DNA of 64,000 nucleotides from Cardinalis cardinalis (lineage: Eukaryota; Chordata; Aves; Passeriformes; Cardinalidae). Every line of letters begins with the position of its first letter. Position 1 is the stretch's first letter. The position numbers were made by a program, and so were the translations under genes. The notes under the pieces were generated by a model, which had not been told where the DNA came from, did no database searches, and was given only the letters and a program-made list of their open reading frames with translations. The stretch is from contig JACDOX010000038.1 in NCBI GenBank assembly GCA_014549065.1, positions 5,156,547-5,220,546 of the forward strand, given 5' to 3'. Positions 45,101 to 57,700 of this stretch are shown piece by piece.

Positions 45101-48100
45101 TTATTTTGTGACTTATTATTATATTTCAGCGAGGCTTTTTCCTTGTCTTTGTTTGCTTTAGAAAGGCAGTAAGAAAGAAGATTGCTTCTCACTGTGCTAG
45201 GCAAAGCCGAATAATGGAAGTTTTAATGATAACACAGCAACAGAGATGAGGGGGAGTGGAAAGACCAAAGTTAACCAACAGCAGTGAAGATATTTGTAAG
45301 GACAAGAAAGTGCCACCAATTCCTTCAACTCCATGGCCATATCTGAGCATGGGACCAAGCAAACCCTCTGTGTGAGCACTGAAGAGACTGGAGCCAACTG
45401 GGTTGGTTGGGAATGCCAAGCAAGTGGTGGGAGATTGGGCTGTTTCTCCTCTTCTTGCTCTCCCCTTTGATTTCCTGGAAACTCTGAGTTGGGGAGCAAA
45501 TGAATTAGCCAACAGTGGACACTATACCTCTGGAATCAGAGGTAAATATCTAAGGTTATACATTCAAATTCTTTTACTTAATCCTCTTCCCTTACCAAGG
45601 CCTCTTCATTAGTGTGCCATCCAGCATGGACAGAAACCCGTGCCTAAGCTAAGCATTCCCATTCACACAGCATCACTGCCTCTACAGGATGAAAGAACAA
45701 AACTGTCAGCTCAAAGAAAGGCGAAAAATGCCTCTCCAAAGGAAAAAGAAACTACAAAGTTGCTGTTCTGCTACAATCAAGTGGACAGATTTAGTCAACT
45801 AAACATGCAAAGCACAAGGTGCTTGTAGAATTTAACCTATCCAGCCAACATAACCTCTCTTGTAACTTGCTGCCATGTCTTCTGGGTGTTTTAGTGACAA
45901 GCAGTCCAAGCAAAGCACAAAACCCATAATCTAATGAGACTCTTGACTTTGAAGTGGTGAGATACCACATTTTAAGTCCTGTGCAGGCATCCAAGATAAA
46001 CACACTCTAGGCCATTCATGGCTGTTCGATGCAAGAAGCCTTGGACAGAGCTGAAGGAATGAGAGCTTAATGGCAACAAAAATAAATGGAATGCCCTCTT
46101 CCTACCCACACTGAGCTTGCTTCCCCAGCTCAAAGACTCACTGAAGGCAGCTGACAAATTCCCATTAGTCTTTCTGCAGGTTTCCAGATTTTCCTTCTGC
46201 TTGGGCACCACATGAATAATATTCTCAGGAGTGCTCTAATTGAAGTCATGGAGCATTGAGCCACAGCTGAAGACTTAGCTTTGCTGTTTTTCGCACTTGA
46301 AGGCCAGTTACAAATAGGAGATCAGGTGCAATTGTACTGAAATGTGATAATTTGGTCAGAGTGGCCAGCCTCTGTTTTCACCCACTGAAGATAACAGGCC
46401 TTACCTCAAAATAAATAGAAAGTTAAAAAATAACATAATAATTTTGCTACAAACATATGGAAGTGCTGCAGGTTTGCCTGCTTATAGGCTGACGTACTAA
46501 TGTTATAGTAACGTTCTCATCTGTGGGGTTTCAGATATTATCTGAGGGCTATTTCAAGCCTAACATCCTACAAACAAGTTTATTAAATTTTAGGCTAAAT
46601 CCTAGGCAGTTCTTTTAATTCTTATAAATCTCAACACCTCTGTGCCAGAGGATGAAAGCAACATCAGGCCCTTCATTTCTTTAAAGCACTTGCAGAGCCT
46701 CACATGAAAGACACTTTGTCAAACCAACTAACTTAAAGTCTTTGGCTTTAGGTAACTCTTGTTCAGCAAAAAAATCCAAACAAACAAAACTAAAACAAAA
46801 CACCAAAACCACCACCAAAAACAAACAAATAAACAAACAACCCCAAACCCAGGCCAATGGCTTCAGCAGCTTTAGTGAATGCAAGTTTCAGGTTGTCATC
46901 TTTCAGCAGTATTTTTAAGACAGAGCCAGCTCCTGAGGGACCCTGAATATGTGCAACTGACTTCAATTAGTTCTGCAGGATTCCAGCTTCTCCCAGGATT
47001 TAATCCATAGATAGAAGCACTAGGAATGGCTGTTTTTTCTAGGCTGGCCTAATCCTCATCTTGAGTATGTGAATGTGTTAATATTAAAAAACCCCACTTA
47101 AACAGGGTCCTGCATGCCTGGATCCCCACAGACCTGGCAGCATTCTATGCCATTAACAGAAGCCTCCTCTGATTTTAGGCAGGTACAGCTGGGAAGAAGA
47201 GATGCCCTTTCTTTTTCATCACTGCAGCACCTCAGAGCAGTTTATTTCAGTGCAAACAGACAACTTCCCTTTTTACTATTAACCTTTAAAGAGCAGCACA
47301 TTTTGCTATGCCTTGAAACAAAACTAGAATTTAAGAAAGCCCCCAGCACATCACACAGTACAGCCCATCCAGGACTTGTGCAATGTTTGGTATGAAGCCA
47401 GTGGATATTCAGTGGAAAAAGGCTCAGTGTCCAAAGCAGCATGTGGAGGATTCAGCAAGCAGTTCTCATTAGTGCCAATAGGAGCCTGGCTACTAAACCT
47501 TCACACCTTTTTAGAGATGTTTCCTCTGTCTTTTTTATGAATCTACTCCAGAGCTGGAACCAAGCAGGCGGAAGCTTTAGCTGGGGAAAAAGCAGTCTTA
47601 GCCATTAGAAAGCTGGCCCTGTTCCAGGACAGAGAGCATCTGGCCACCAGCTGTGTTTAGAGGACAGCAGGCCTAAGGAATAGATCAGGGGAAAATCAGA
47701 GAAACAAGTAGACAGTGCTGAAATGTGTAATGAAAAGAATGCCAGCCTTCCCCTGTGATGTCCAAAACCTTTGCCCTCCTACATTCCCCATCCTTTTCTC
47801 TTCCCAGCTCTTGAGCCAATTATTGGAAAATCAACTATTCAGGACAACATAGATACCACTTCTGGGCTTGGGAAGGAATCCAGCAGGGCTCTAGAGTAAA
47901 AAAACTGGGAAGTGTGGAAACTGGCAGCACGTGAAGCAAAGTGGGAATGTGAGGAAATTCTGGAAACGAAGGGACAACTGTGTAGGGATATAAGGAAAGA
48001 TCTGCCAAGGACAGAATGTCTGTAAATCCTCAAATATTACAGCAGTAGATTAGTATAAAAATGACAGATGGAAAGGCAACTTCACTCATTAGAGGCTGGA

Positions 48101-49463
48101 AAACTATGATTAAAAAAGAAAATCCTATGTTTTTCTAAGGATGTTGTATGTTTTTCAGTTTTACCAAATCTGGAAGCAATATTTGGCCTCAAAATTTGTA
48201 AATTATTGCAACTCATACAAAGACTAAAAGAAGAGAAATTTTTTTATTTTCTAAGATGATAACACCATGTCTGAAAAAAATGCTAATAAAATGCTCTATT
48301 GGAAAGAGCCTTATCTGATAGGGATAGTATTCATGGGCACCCACTGAAACTCACACTGCTTTTTAGATTAAATTGACAAGAGCCCTTACCCCCAGCCCCA
48401 GATTAATGGAATGAAGAATCCATGCATGAAGCCACATATAATAAAGGTTGGAGATTATGAAACACGCTAGAAGACATGATCAGAATTGCAATTGATCTTG
48501 ATGAAGTGGGGAAATTGCCCTGATTAGAGCAGAACAAATTTAATAAGGAGAAATTGAAAGTGTTATACTTTGAAAGGTGTAGTAAACAAATGCATAAATA
48601 AAGATGTAATTCCTGGGAAGGCAGCAGTGAATCCCTAAGGAATTATAAAACAGACTAGATCAAAGTCAGCCATGGGATGTTCTTGCAGAAAATATCTGGG
48701 GATATATTTTCTGATATGCTTTACATAAACCACAGCAACAGTTTCTCTGCTTTTCTTGCTAATGTATAAAACTCCTGCTGAAGTATGGAAATTTGGGGAA
48801 AATGGGAAGCCATGAGGGGAATGACAGAAAAAAATCAGAAAACACTAACAAAGGAACTAGGAATGACTATACAAGTGATGCAAGGAGGATAATTCCTTTC
48901 ATACATAGAATAACTTTCTTGTAAGATCATCTGTTTTTCCTGTCAATCAGGACTCGAAGGAAAAGTGGCTTGACTTGCAATGAAGAAATTCTGAAGTCTC
49001 TGAGGAAGACCTTCTGATTATGAGAGTGGTGAAGATCATGGATCCCTGTGACTGGATTTTTGAAGAGCCTGCAAACTGCACATTGTCTGGCATGGCTCAC
49101 CTGGACCTCACCCAGCCTCACATCAGGAGAGGCAGACTAAAATCACCATTTCCAAACTCTGGTTTGTGCATCCACAAAGGTTTGCTGGCTGCTTCCAGGA
49201 GAAATGAAAGCTAGGTTTACACAGGCTGGCTTTTCTGCTGGCAAAAGTCCTGGGGACCGCTGGTCAAAAGAGAATTAAAGTTATGACTCTTTTTTCTTAA
49301 GGTTTCCTTCACCTATACATCTGTGATGTTTGGATTACCAGCATTTCCAAGAGCAAAAGTTATTCCTGTATAAATCCTTAGCTGCAGTCCCTTCCTTTAT
49401 CAGCTCAGGGTGCCCAAACAGGTGACCACCCCATGTACAGCCACCAAAGGCCCTATTAACCGC
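42145..49463. other. Intergenic or far-3' sequence downstream of ABTB3
   Basis: About 7.3 kb without a recognisable coding exon. It contains A/C-rich tracts (43752-43868 and 46775-46850) and a possible degraded LINE at 48530-48850. No RNA gene seen. Confidence 0.5.
48530..48850 (+). mobile_element. Possible very old CR1/L3-like LINE remnant
   Basis: ACAAATTTAATAAGGAGAAA followed by GTTATACTTTGAAAGG resembles the segment of amniote CR1-type LINEs that reads like AATTTAATAAGGA...GTACTGCACTTAGG. Too diverged to be sure by eye. Confidence 0.3.
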
Positions 49464-49469
49464 TTTATT
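49464..49469 (-). terminator. ABTB3: Candidate ABTB3 poly(A) signal (AATAAA)
   Basis: On the minus strand AATAAA is followed by a GT-rich stretch including TTTGGTGGCTGTACATGGGG, the expected downstream context. Confidence 0.5.
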
Positions 49470-51538
49470 GCTGAAAGAAATCTAGTGAACTTTACCACAG
49501 ACACCCTCAACTCAGAAGAAGGACTAGCATGGAGTTACCAGTGTTTCCCTCCCATTTAATACAATCATTATTTTTTTAAAAACTGCTGTATTAAATCATG
49601 AGGCTGCAGGGTGAGGCCTGCTCTTAGCTAGCTGTTTTTGTCATACAAGGATGGGTTTCCATGGATGACAAGGCACACCAAGCAACAACAAGCACCTCTG
49701 TGTGTTGCTGTTGTATTAACTATGGTCTTACTGCTCTATGATCACAACATTCACTCAGAAGTAGCCATTACTTAAAACTTCCAGACAACATCTTGTGGGA
49801 AGATCTACTATGCAGAAAACAAGATCTAATTGACTGACATGCAGTGTCTCTGCAACATTAGTGGCAGTTTAGACATTTTGTCAATTGTTGCAGAAACNGT
49901 AGAGGCTTTAGAAGACCAAGCACAAGGGAGGATTTATACCTCAGAGTCATGAAACAGCTTTCTACAATGTTGATAGCTAAAAACTGTGTTCTCTGAGCAC
50001 ATCAAAAGCTGGAACATGGAAGGGCACCTGATGTAGATGCTTCAACGAAAGAGGTTAACATGCAAACTTCTAATCTTCTTAGAATGGCACACTAGAAAAT
50101 AAATATAATAATGTCATTTTGCCATGGAGAAGGCAACATCTTTGCCTGCTTCTTACTGTGGTTTCCTGAGCATCCAGAATGCTGTGGCACATAGCAGATT
50201 TGTCTTGCCAACAATATGCTGCAAAATAAACAAAGCTGACATTTGACATTTAAATCACAACCCCCCCACCCCACCCTACCCAAGCCCTGCATTGTAGATT
50301 ACCTACACATTCTCAGGATACAGTGAGAAATCATTCTACAGTACATATTTAATTATAATTTTAAAAAGTCTAACTCAGACACAATCTCTGGCCAGTAGCA
50401 AAATATCCACTCATCACTAAATTAAAGATCTGTTGTTATCTCTTCACTGCAACAAACAGAAATCAGCATCTCCAGAAGGAGCTCCAGGGGTATCATACTG
50501 CAGCCAATCATACCAGATAAAAAATAAGCTAATTTCACAAATGAAGTTTGACAAGAAGTAACATTGCATTTGTCTTGGCAAAACGAAGCACAAACAGAAC
50601 ATTTCACAGGTACAGTTACCATGCAAAGACATGTTTGTTGAGTTTGTCATTGATTTCAACCCCAAATCACAAGTAGCATGCAGTTCTCCTGCCCCCCCCA
50701 ACTACTGTATTAGAGACAGTCTGGATAATGTGCCTCTTTGGTGTAACCATAGCCTCTTAGGCAAGATTATACCACCCTAGGAAAGAATACAAGCAAAACT
50801 TGATCATATGTGTGTTTACACAATGTACATTTTACCATTTAAAAAACCAAAACATGTTACATAGATTCTTAAACACAACTCTGTTGAAAATGAAATTTTG
50901 AGCTTAAGAAATAGGTTTTAAACTACAAGGCCACCCCATTATTTTTTATGAACAGTTTAAAAAGTTCCCACCCCTAAAAATCTGCCAGTATATTTCCTCA
51001 ACTATAACAGTCTTACCCACTCTCTAATACAGCTGATCTTTGCTGGACAGCAATAACAGCTCTTACATCTCTTAAATGCACAAGATAATGGACTTTGGGA
51101 TAGATATAGTTCTTAACTGTANAACACTGGAACAAATCTGACTTAAATGATTAAATGGTCAATTCAGGTGTTCCCCACTACTCTTCAGGCAGGGACTTCT
51201 GTGGTTCACTGATGTGAGTTCTGGCTTTTGTTGGCATCAAGCTCCATGAACAGGCTTGTGTTCAGAATGTGAGTACAAGGGCAATTCACTGGATACTCTG
51301 GTACCCAGCTTGCTCAAAACCAGAGAGGAACTTTGTTTTCTGTATTCTCTTATCCAGATAGGGGACACAGCCCCAGTGCAGCACCTTTGGCTGAAACAGA
51401 ACTGTTGGGATGCAACGTAGAATTTTTTACATTTTCTTTTTTTGTAGTCATTTAAGCAACTGCAACAGGTTTGAGCAACTGCAACAGAAGACTTAACTTG
51501 CAGGGTCTTTGATTAGAGGGTTACCATCTTCCTCAGCT
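49464..51538 (-). other. ABTB3: ABTB3 3' untranslated region (proximal form)
   Basis: From the base after the TAA to a minus-strand AATAAA. It contains a 14-base duplication (AGCAACTGCAACAG twice, about 51456-51488) and no recognised transposon. Its length, about 2.1 kb, is set only by the first well-placed signal. Confidence 0.5.
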
Positions 51539-51748
51539 TTACACAATGGAGCCCTTTGAAGAAGACAAATGAATTGACTGAATCCTTGTGGCCAACGTCC
51601 TCTGTAAGTCCTCTAGTACATTCTGACCAGATGTTTCTCCATTCTTGTCATACAACAACTGNTTGAAAGCTTCGTTTTCAATGAGTACCATCATGTTCTT
51701 TAGAAAGTAGCCTTCACAATAGGCAGATAGTTCTGTGACGCCGAGGAA
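51539..51748 (-). CDS. ABTB3: ABTB3 last coding exon with PDZ-ligand C-terminus
   Basis: Acceptor TAG at 51751-51749, TAA at 51541-51539. Encodes FLGVTELSAYCEGYFLKNMM and onward to IQSIHLSSSKGSIV. The final S-I-V fits a class I PDZ ligand (human S-V-V). N at 51662 is the third base of a Lys/Asn codon (Lys in human). Confidence 0.95.
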   Translation of the reverse strand, partial: FLGVTELSAYCEGYFLKNMMVLIENEAFXQLLYDKNGETSGQNVLEDLQRTLATRIQSIHLSSSKGSIV

Positions 51749-54700
51749 CTACAAGTGAAATTAGAGAAAGATAACCATTCTGATAAAACCCAGGCAGCAA
51801 ATACAGTGCGTAAGAGCTGCACACAAACAAATACACAAGCTAAGCCTTTTAGACAGGCACAGTCTACAATGTGCTTACTTACAGATATAAATGCATGGAG
51901 AGGAAGGAGTTAATAAAACAGTATTTTATGCTGATGATTCTCATAATAATTCTATGTTAAAAGACCCTGGCTGTTGAGGGAACAAAATTCCACAGGCTGA
52001 AGCTTTGCTCCCTTGGAAACTGATGGAAATTTTACCACAGAATTTACCAGACCCATGATTTCATGCTAGAAGTTACACCCTAAAACTACAGGTTTGGGCA
52101 AACATTACAGACCACGTTTCAAGAATGCTGGCCTTAGCAAGGATGGGATATATGACTGCAGAAAGCTGTCATGCAAAATATCATGCTTTGAGGAGAAATT
52201 GAAATAATCAGCCATTGAAAATAATCTCCCCCGGGGCAGAGGTAGACTTCCCAGCACTGGACACTTTAAGATTCAGCTGAGCAGGATGCTGGGCCATCTT
52301 GTGCAGACTGTATTTCTGCAAAGTTGGACCAGATGATCCTTGAAGTACTTTCCAAGCTGGTATTCCACAGTTCTATGATAGCAATTTTAAAAATGGAATG
52401 CCCATAGGGATATTAATGATATCAGTAGTCTCCAGTCAGCATTTATTTTTAAATATGACCAAATTCACATTACAGAATCACAGAATATACTGAGTTGGAA
52501 GGGACCCACAAGGATCACTGAGTCCAACTCCTGGGCCTGCAAGGGACCATCCACCAAACTGTATCTGTCTCTCAGTCTTGATGACAAAGGCTGTGCTCCA
52601 CTTGTCTCTGGGCCAACCTGCTCACACATCCCCCTCTGGAAAGGTCGGAGAGGTCCTGCAGGTGCAGATGAACTTGCAAAGCAGCAAGGTCAGGAAAGGT
52701 GTCCCTGACCATGGCTCTAACTAGATAATCTTTAAGGGTCCCTTCCAACCCAACTAATTCCAGAAGTCAAAGATTCAGGCACAGCCAGGTTGGCTATTGC
52801 TGCATTGCCCTACTCACAGCACTGCCAACATGACTCTGGCTGTAAGACCCACTCAGGTACCCCATTTCCACAGCTTCCACTGGGAGGTCAGGCACAAATA
52901 ACTTGCAGGTTGGGGTTCTTACAGGCAAACCAGGAGCTGGATTTAGCCACTGGGTTTGTTAAGTCCCAGCATGTAAGAATTTTCTTCAATGAGGATGTAA
53001 ATAACAGCCCCATTTCACAATTCAAAGAAAACATGATTTTAAAGCACAATTATTGTTTCTGCTGACAGCACTACAAATTGAGAAGTTCGCACATGAGCTA
53101 CAAGACAAATCAAATATTTCTCAAATGATTCCTGCACTGTAATTTTTTCCCTCTTACATTAAATAGACATACAGATACACCTCATTGCTTATTTTTATAG
53201 GTGGATCTTTGTGCTTTGTGCTATTTCAAACACTGATTGCACGTTATCTGTCCACGAAGACCCAGCATTACTATTCTCTGTAGGAAATACCTGATGATGG
53301 GAACGGAGGTCAGATCTACAGGGGTTTGGAGCAATCTGCAGGATTACTCTGTTCAATCAAACCTCCATGTCACAATGCATCAGGTTTATCTTTTTTATAG
53401 ACCATGCAAGTTAGAGAAAAAATCTCTTAAGAAATGCTTGAAGAATATTTCACTGCACTTATTTGTGTACCATTTCCATCTTCCAAGTGAAAATCTAACT
53501 ACTCCACATGAGGAGGGAAAAAACTGAAACTAATCAATGTGGTAACCACCTCCACCAATGCGTGAAAATAGGTTTTCTAGGACAAGAAATGCCATGCTTT
53601 TGTGTCTAATGACTTAGGCAACCTCACAAGCTAAGTATATAATTTGATTCCAATAAGAAACTCTCCAAGACATAAAATTCTCATTACCATCCTTGCAGGG
53701 CTCTGAGCCATTGCATACACAACACGGCATTTTTATATATTGATAAGGTGTCACCAGCATTGAGTGTATCACCCCACTGGGCTTCAGGCAGGAAGAAACA
53801 GGTAATGGAAATGGGAAAATGCATCTTGGAAGGTGAAAGCAGAGATGCCTACTTCACTTAGTGATTCCCGTAGAATCAGCTCACCAGTTTGTGCTGCCAT
53901 GAATAAGGGATAGATCTCCCACATAGTGGTACAGCTGAGAAGCTGCCACCTTGGACTTAGACTAATTTTGGATTGTCACTATACCAGGTACCAATTAGTC
54001 AGTCCCAGTAAATGAATGACAAATCTTAAACATGCAACAAATGTACTAAGCATATGAGATATACATATATATATATAAAACTACTTATTACAAAACTGAC
54101 CTACAAGAATAACAGCAGACACACAACATGCAAGCATATGCAGTTATTTTTACCTTGGCATGATTATAAATATCCACACAGTTTTCTGTATTAATGCTTT
54201 TTGCACAAATGATCTCACAGTGTCGTTGTAAAGCTTCAAGCTGGAAAAATTTAGCAGCAGAGAGAAGCTAAAAAAAAAACCAAAAGGCACAGAAAAAATA
54301 GTCAAAAACTGCTGAGCGATACAGAATCAGAGCTTCCTTCTTTACTGTTTCATTGTTTCATTATACTTTTTTCTCTGCCTCTTCTTCAGTTAGCACGAAA
54401 GTACTGACAAAAAGTCAGAATGAGAAGATTGCTTGATTGTTTTAACCCTCTGCAGTCTCTTCTAAATCACACAATGGGAATCTATACACAGAGAGACCAC
54501 CAAAGGCTGCTCAGGTCCACATACTGACTTTGGAATGGGACAAGGAGAAAAAGGAAACAGCGGTTTGAAGAATATTTTGTCACTTTGCAAACTTGACTGC
54601 AATAAAAGACCTGCAAATACATCCCCAAAACCAAAAGTTCTGGTTCAACTGTTCCCCAAGATCTGATAGAAACAGAGCACCTGGGCTGGATGTGAGGAAG

Positions 54701-57700
54701 TCAGCAGAAAGGTCAGAATCAAGTGTACAGAGGAATTCAAACCAAACGATGATGACCGTCCTGGGCAGTCTTAATCTAGAGAGACAATAAACTTCAAATC
54801 TGCCACCTCAGCAGATTCAAGGGAGTGGAATCAGGTCTCCATATGCTCCTTGTCCTAGCCTGTGAGCAGCTGTCAGGGGATGTCCAGGAGCACTGAAACA
54901 CTGTCTGCGGCCCACGTTATTCCAAGGAACAAGTGCACAGAGGTGGGAACCAGCTTTGTGAGGCAATAGCCAGCATCTGTGTGAGTATAATGTGTCTGTC
55001 ACTGCTCTACCACAGCTCTTCTGACAGCAGCAATGACCTCCCTCTTCAGGCCTGCATCTCCCCTGTGGCTACACTGCCTACCCTGGCACTGCCTTGGCTT
55101 CTCTGCATGCCTATGGGGTGAAAATGACTTGAATTTTGAGTTCTTCAACTGATTTCAGCAGTGTTAATATTTCCTCTATTGCCCTTTTTCTGTCCTTTTA
55201 CAAGAAAGAAATTTGATTTTCTGGCTTTCCATGGTAGGCCATTGTCTCTGGCTCTCTGCTCTGCCTTTGAAAGCAGGTTGGAGTTCTTCATTGCTTGACA
55301 CCTTGCTGTAACCCAGCCAGACCTTAGATCAAGCTGTTCACGTGTTTCAATAGCACTTACTCAGCTATTCAGACTTTTACACAGCCCTTATTATTTGGGA
55401 CTCATAACAAAAAGCTAACCTCTGCATCCCAAAGGGGCTCTCATGCTGCACTGGGGAACAAACAAAACCCTGAAACTTCTATGACATTATTCTGACTTCT
55501 CCTATGCAGTCTGCTCAAGATCTACTTTAATCCCATAAATAAATCCAAGTGCTGGNAATCTGCAGTGCTGATGTGATAGCAGCCAGCTGGCCCCAATTAT
55601 GAATTGCAGCAAAGATTTCTGTGGAGTATTTCTGGTGCTTCTTGTTATCATATGTGTACTAAGGCAAGTTACTAAATGCAGTTTTGAAAGATAAAGCCAA
55701 ATCCTATTCCAGCTGCCTNTGTGGCTCAAGCAGTCATGTGCTGGTTTGTAATTACTTTAAACTGTGAGGAACCATGGCCAGATCTGTTATCAAGAGATCA
55801 ATCAATCAGTCATACATTCTGGAGTCTCAGAAGTTTTGATATGTCACAAAAGTAGAGCAAGCTGCCAGCTGAAATGCAGCACAAGCTTTTTAACAGCCTA
55901 GGTGATTACACACACATCTCTATAAAGCCACAGCACTGCCTAGTCTAAAATTCCCTATTTCAGAAAAGGTTAGAAATTCAGGAAGTCTTTCAGAACTCTG
56001 AGAGAAACAGAGAATTAGGGAACTTTTCCTATACAGCTCAAGAAAACAATGTCGATATGCTCACTTAAAAATCCACTGCCTGCACTAGAGAGGGGTAATC
56101 TCAGTCCTGGCCAGTTCCATCCTCTGGCTGCCAGACTGTAGAATTACAGGGACAGAATAATACAGGCAACAGCAACAGGACACGAGGAAAAGGAATGCAG
56201 CTGCACCAGGGGAAGTGCAGATTGGCCATAAGGAACAGGTTCTCCCCTGAAAGGGTGGTCAGTCATTGAACAGGTTCCCCAGGGAAGTGCTCATGGCACC
56301 AAGCCTGCCAGAGTTCATGGCACATCTGCACAACACTCTGAGTGATGTGGTTTAGCTTTACATAGCCCTGCAAGGAGCAGGGAGTTGGACTTGATGGTCC
56401 TTATGGGTCTCTTCCAACTTGAGATATTCTGTGATCGTGGTGGCAGACACTGATGATTACCAGCTGTTTAAGTAGCTCTGAATTTAGTATTTACTGACCT
56501 GCACTCTTTTTGGCTGCCTGAAAACTCCCTGAATGACTATCAAGAATTTGCTCAACATATCTTAGTTCTGTATAGTTGGAGTGGTTTTGTTGATCATAGC
56601 TGACAATGATGGCACACAGTATTCGGAAGGGGATTACTTAACATCCATAAAGTTGTGGTTGCGTGGCTGGTGGCAGTGTGAAGGTTCAGTCATCTCCAGC
56701 TGGCTTGGTTTGGCTTTTGCAAAAGGCCTCAACAGCACCTGGATGTTTTACATCCAGTGAGAAAGGAGCAAAANAGTCTCTGTATCTCAGGGAGCAGATT
56801 ATGGTTTTATTCATAAAATCTGAGAGTCACATGTTTGAAATTGAACTGAACTGTGTGTGTCTCCAGTGGACTTCTCTCATGGTTAAAGCCCAGTACGTGC
56901 CCAAGACCTCTCCCATGTGACAAACCAAATTGGATGTTTTTAATGCTGCTGAGATAGGGAGGATGGAACACTAAGTCACTGAAAATTGGTTCCAGATTTT
57001 GGTAACACCAGCTTTGCCTCTAAGTAGGTATTTGCAAAGTCTCCCAGTCTCCTGCAGGACTGTAGAGAGCCTGGGCACTCCAGGTGAGGCACTGCTGGCT
57101 CTTACAGGAGTGCTCATGTCTTGCCCAATGGCCACGTGCCCTCAGGTGAATGGCACACAGATCAGTCAGTATCACTCCCACTGCAATTAAATAAATGTCT
57201 CTTACCTCCATAATTTCATTATTTTTAATCAGGAGTGACTCTGCACCACCATAATAAAGATACTGCATAACCAGCTGTAAGAAAACAAAGGGAGTGTTTA
57301 TAAAAACCAATCCAAGACATAGAGGAACAGGGGACAACGCAGGCAATACCCGAGACTCTCCTAACACCACCATGGATTTGTAGATAAAAATGGGTCAAGC
57401 CTTTTGATTTCAAAGGTATACTTGGTTATTCTCTCACTCTGCAAAGTTCAGTGTTTCCTTCTCACAGGTAGTCTAATGTCTCAAACCTCACCCTCAAATT
57501 GTCTGGATTTCCTGGCAAGTTCCAAACAGTTTGAAGGAAACTGATTAACTCACTTTGAATTTTCAGTGTATTTCCCAGTCTGTTAAGTACATCACTGATT
57601 CAGGCAAACACAGCATACACAATGGTGATTCCCTTATCCCNTCCCTGGCAAAGGCCACCTTCATCCAGCTGTGTGTGGGCATGCATGGAAGATAAGAAAG

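Larger units (their letters stand above)
51749..54153 (-). other. ABTB3: ABTB3 last intron
   Basis: About 2.4 kb holding three CR1 fragments between 52.2 and 52.8 kb, listed separately. No additional exon recognised. Confidence 0.6.
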
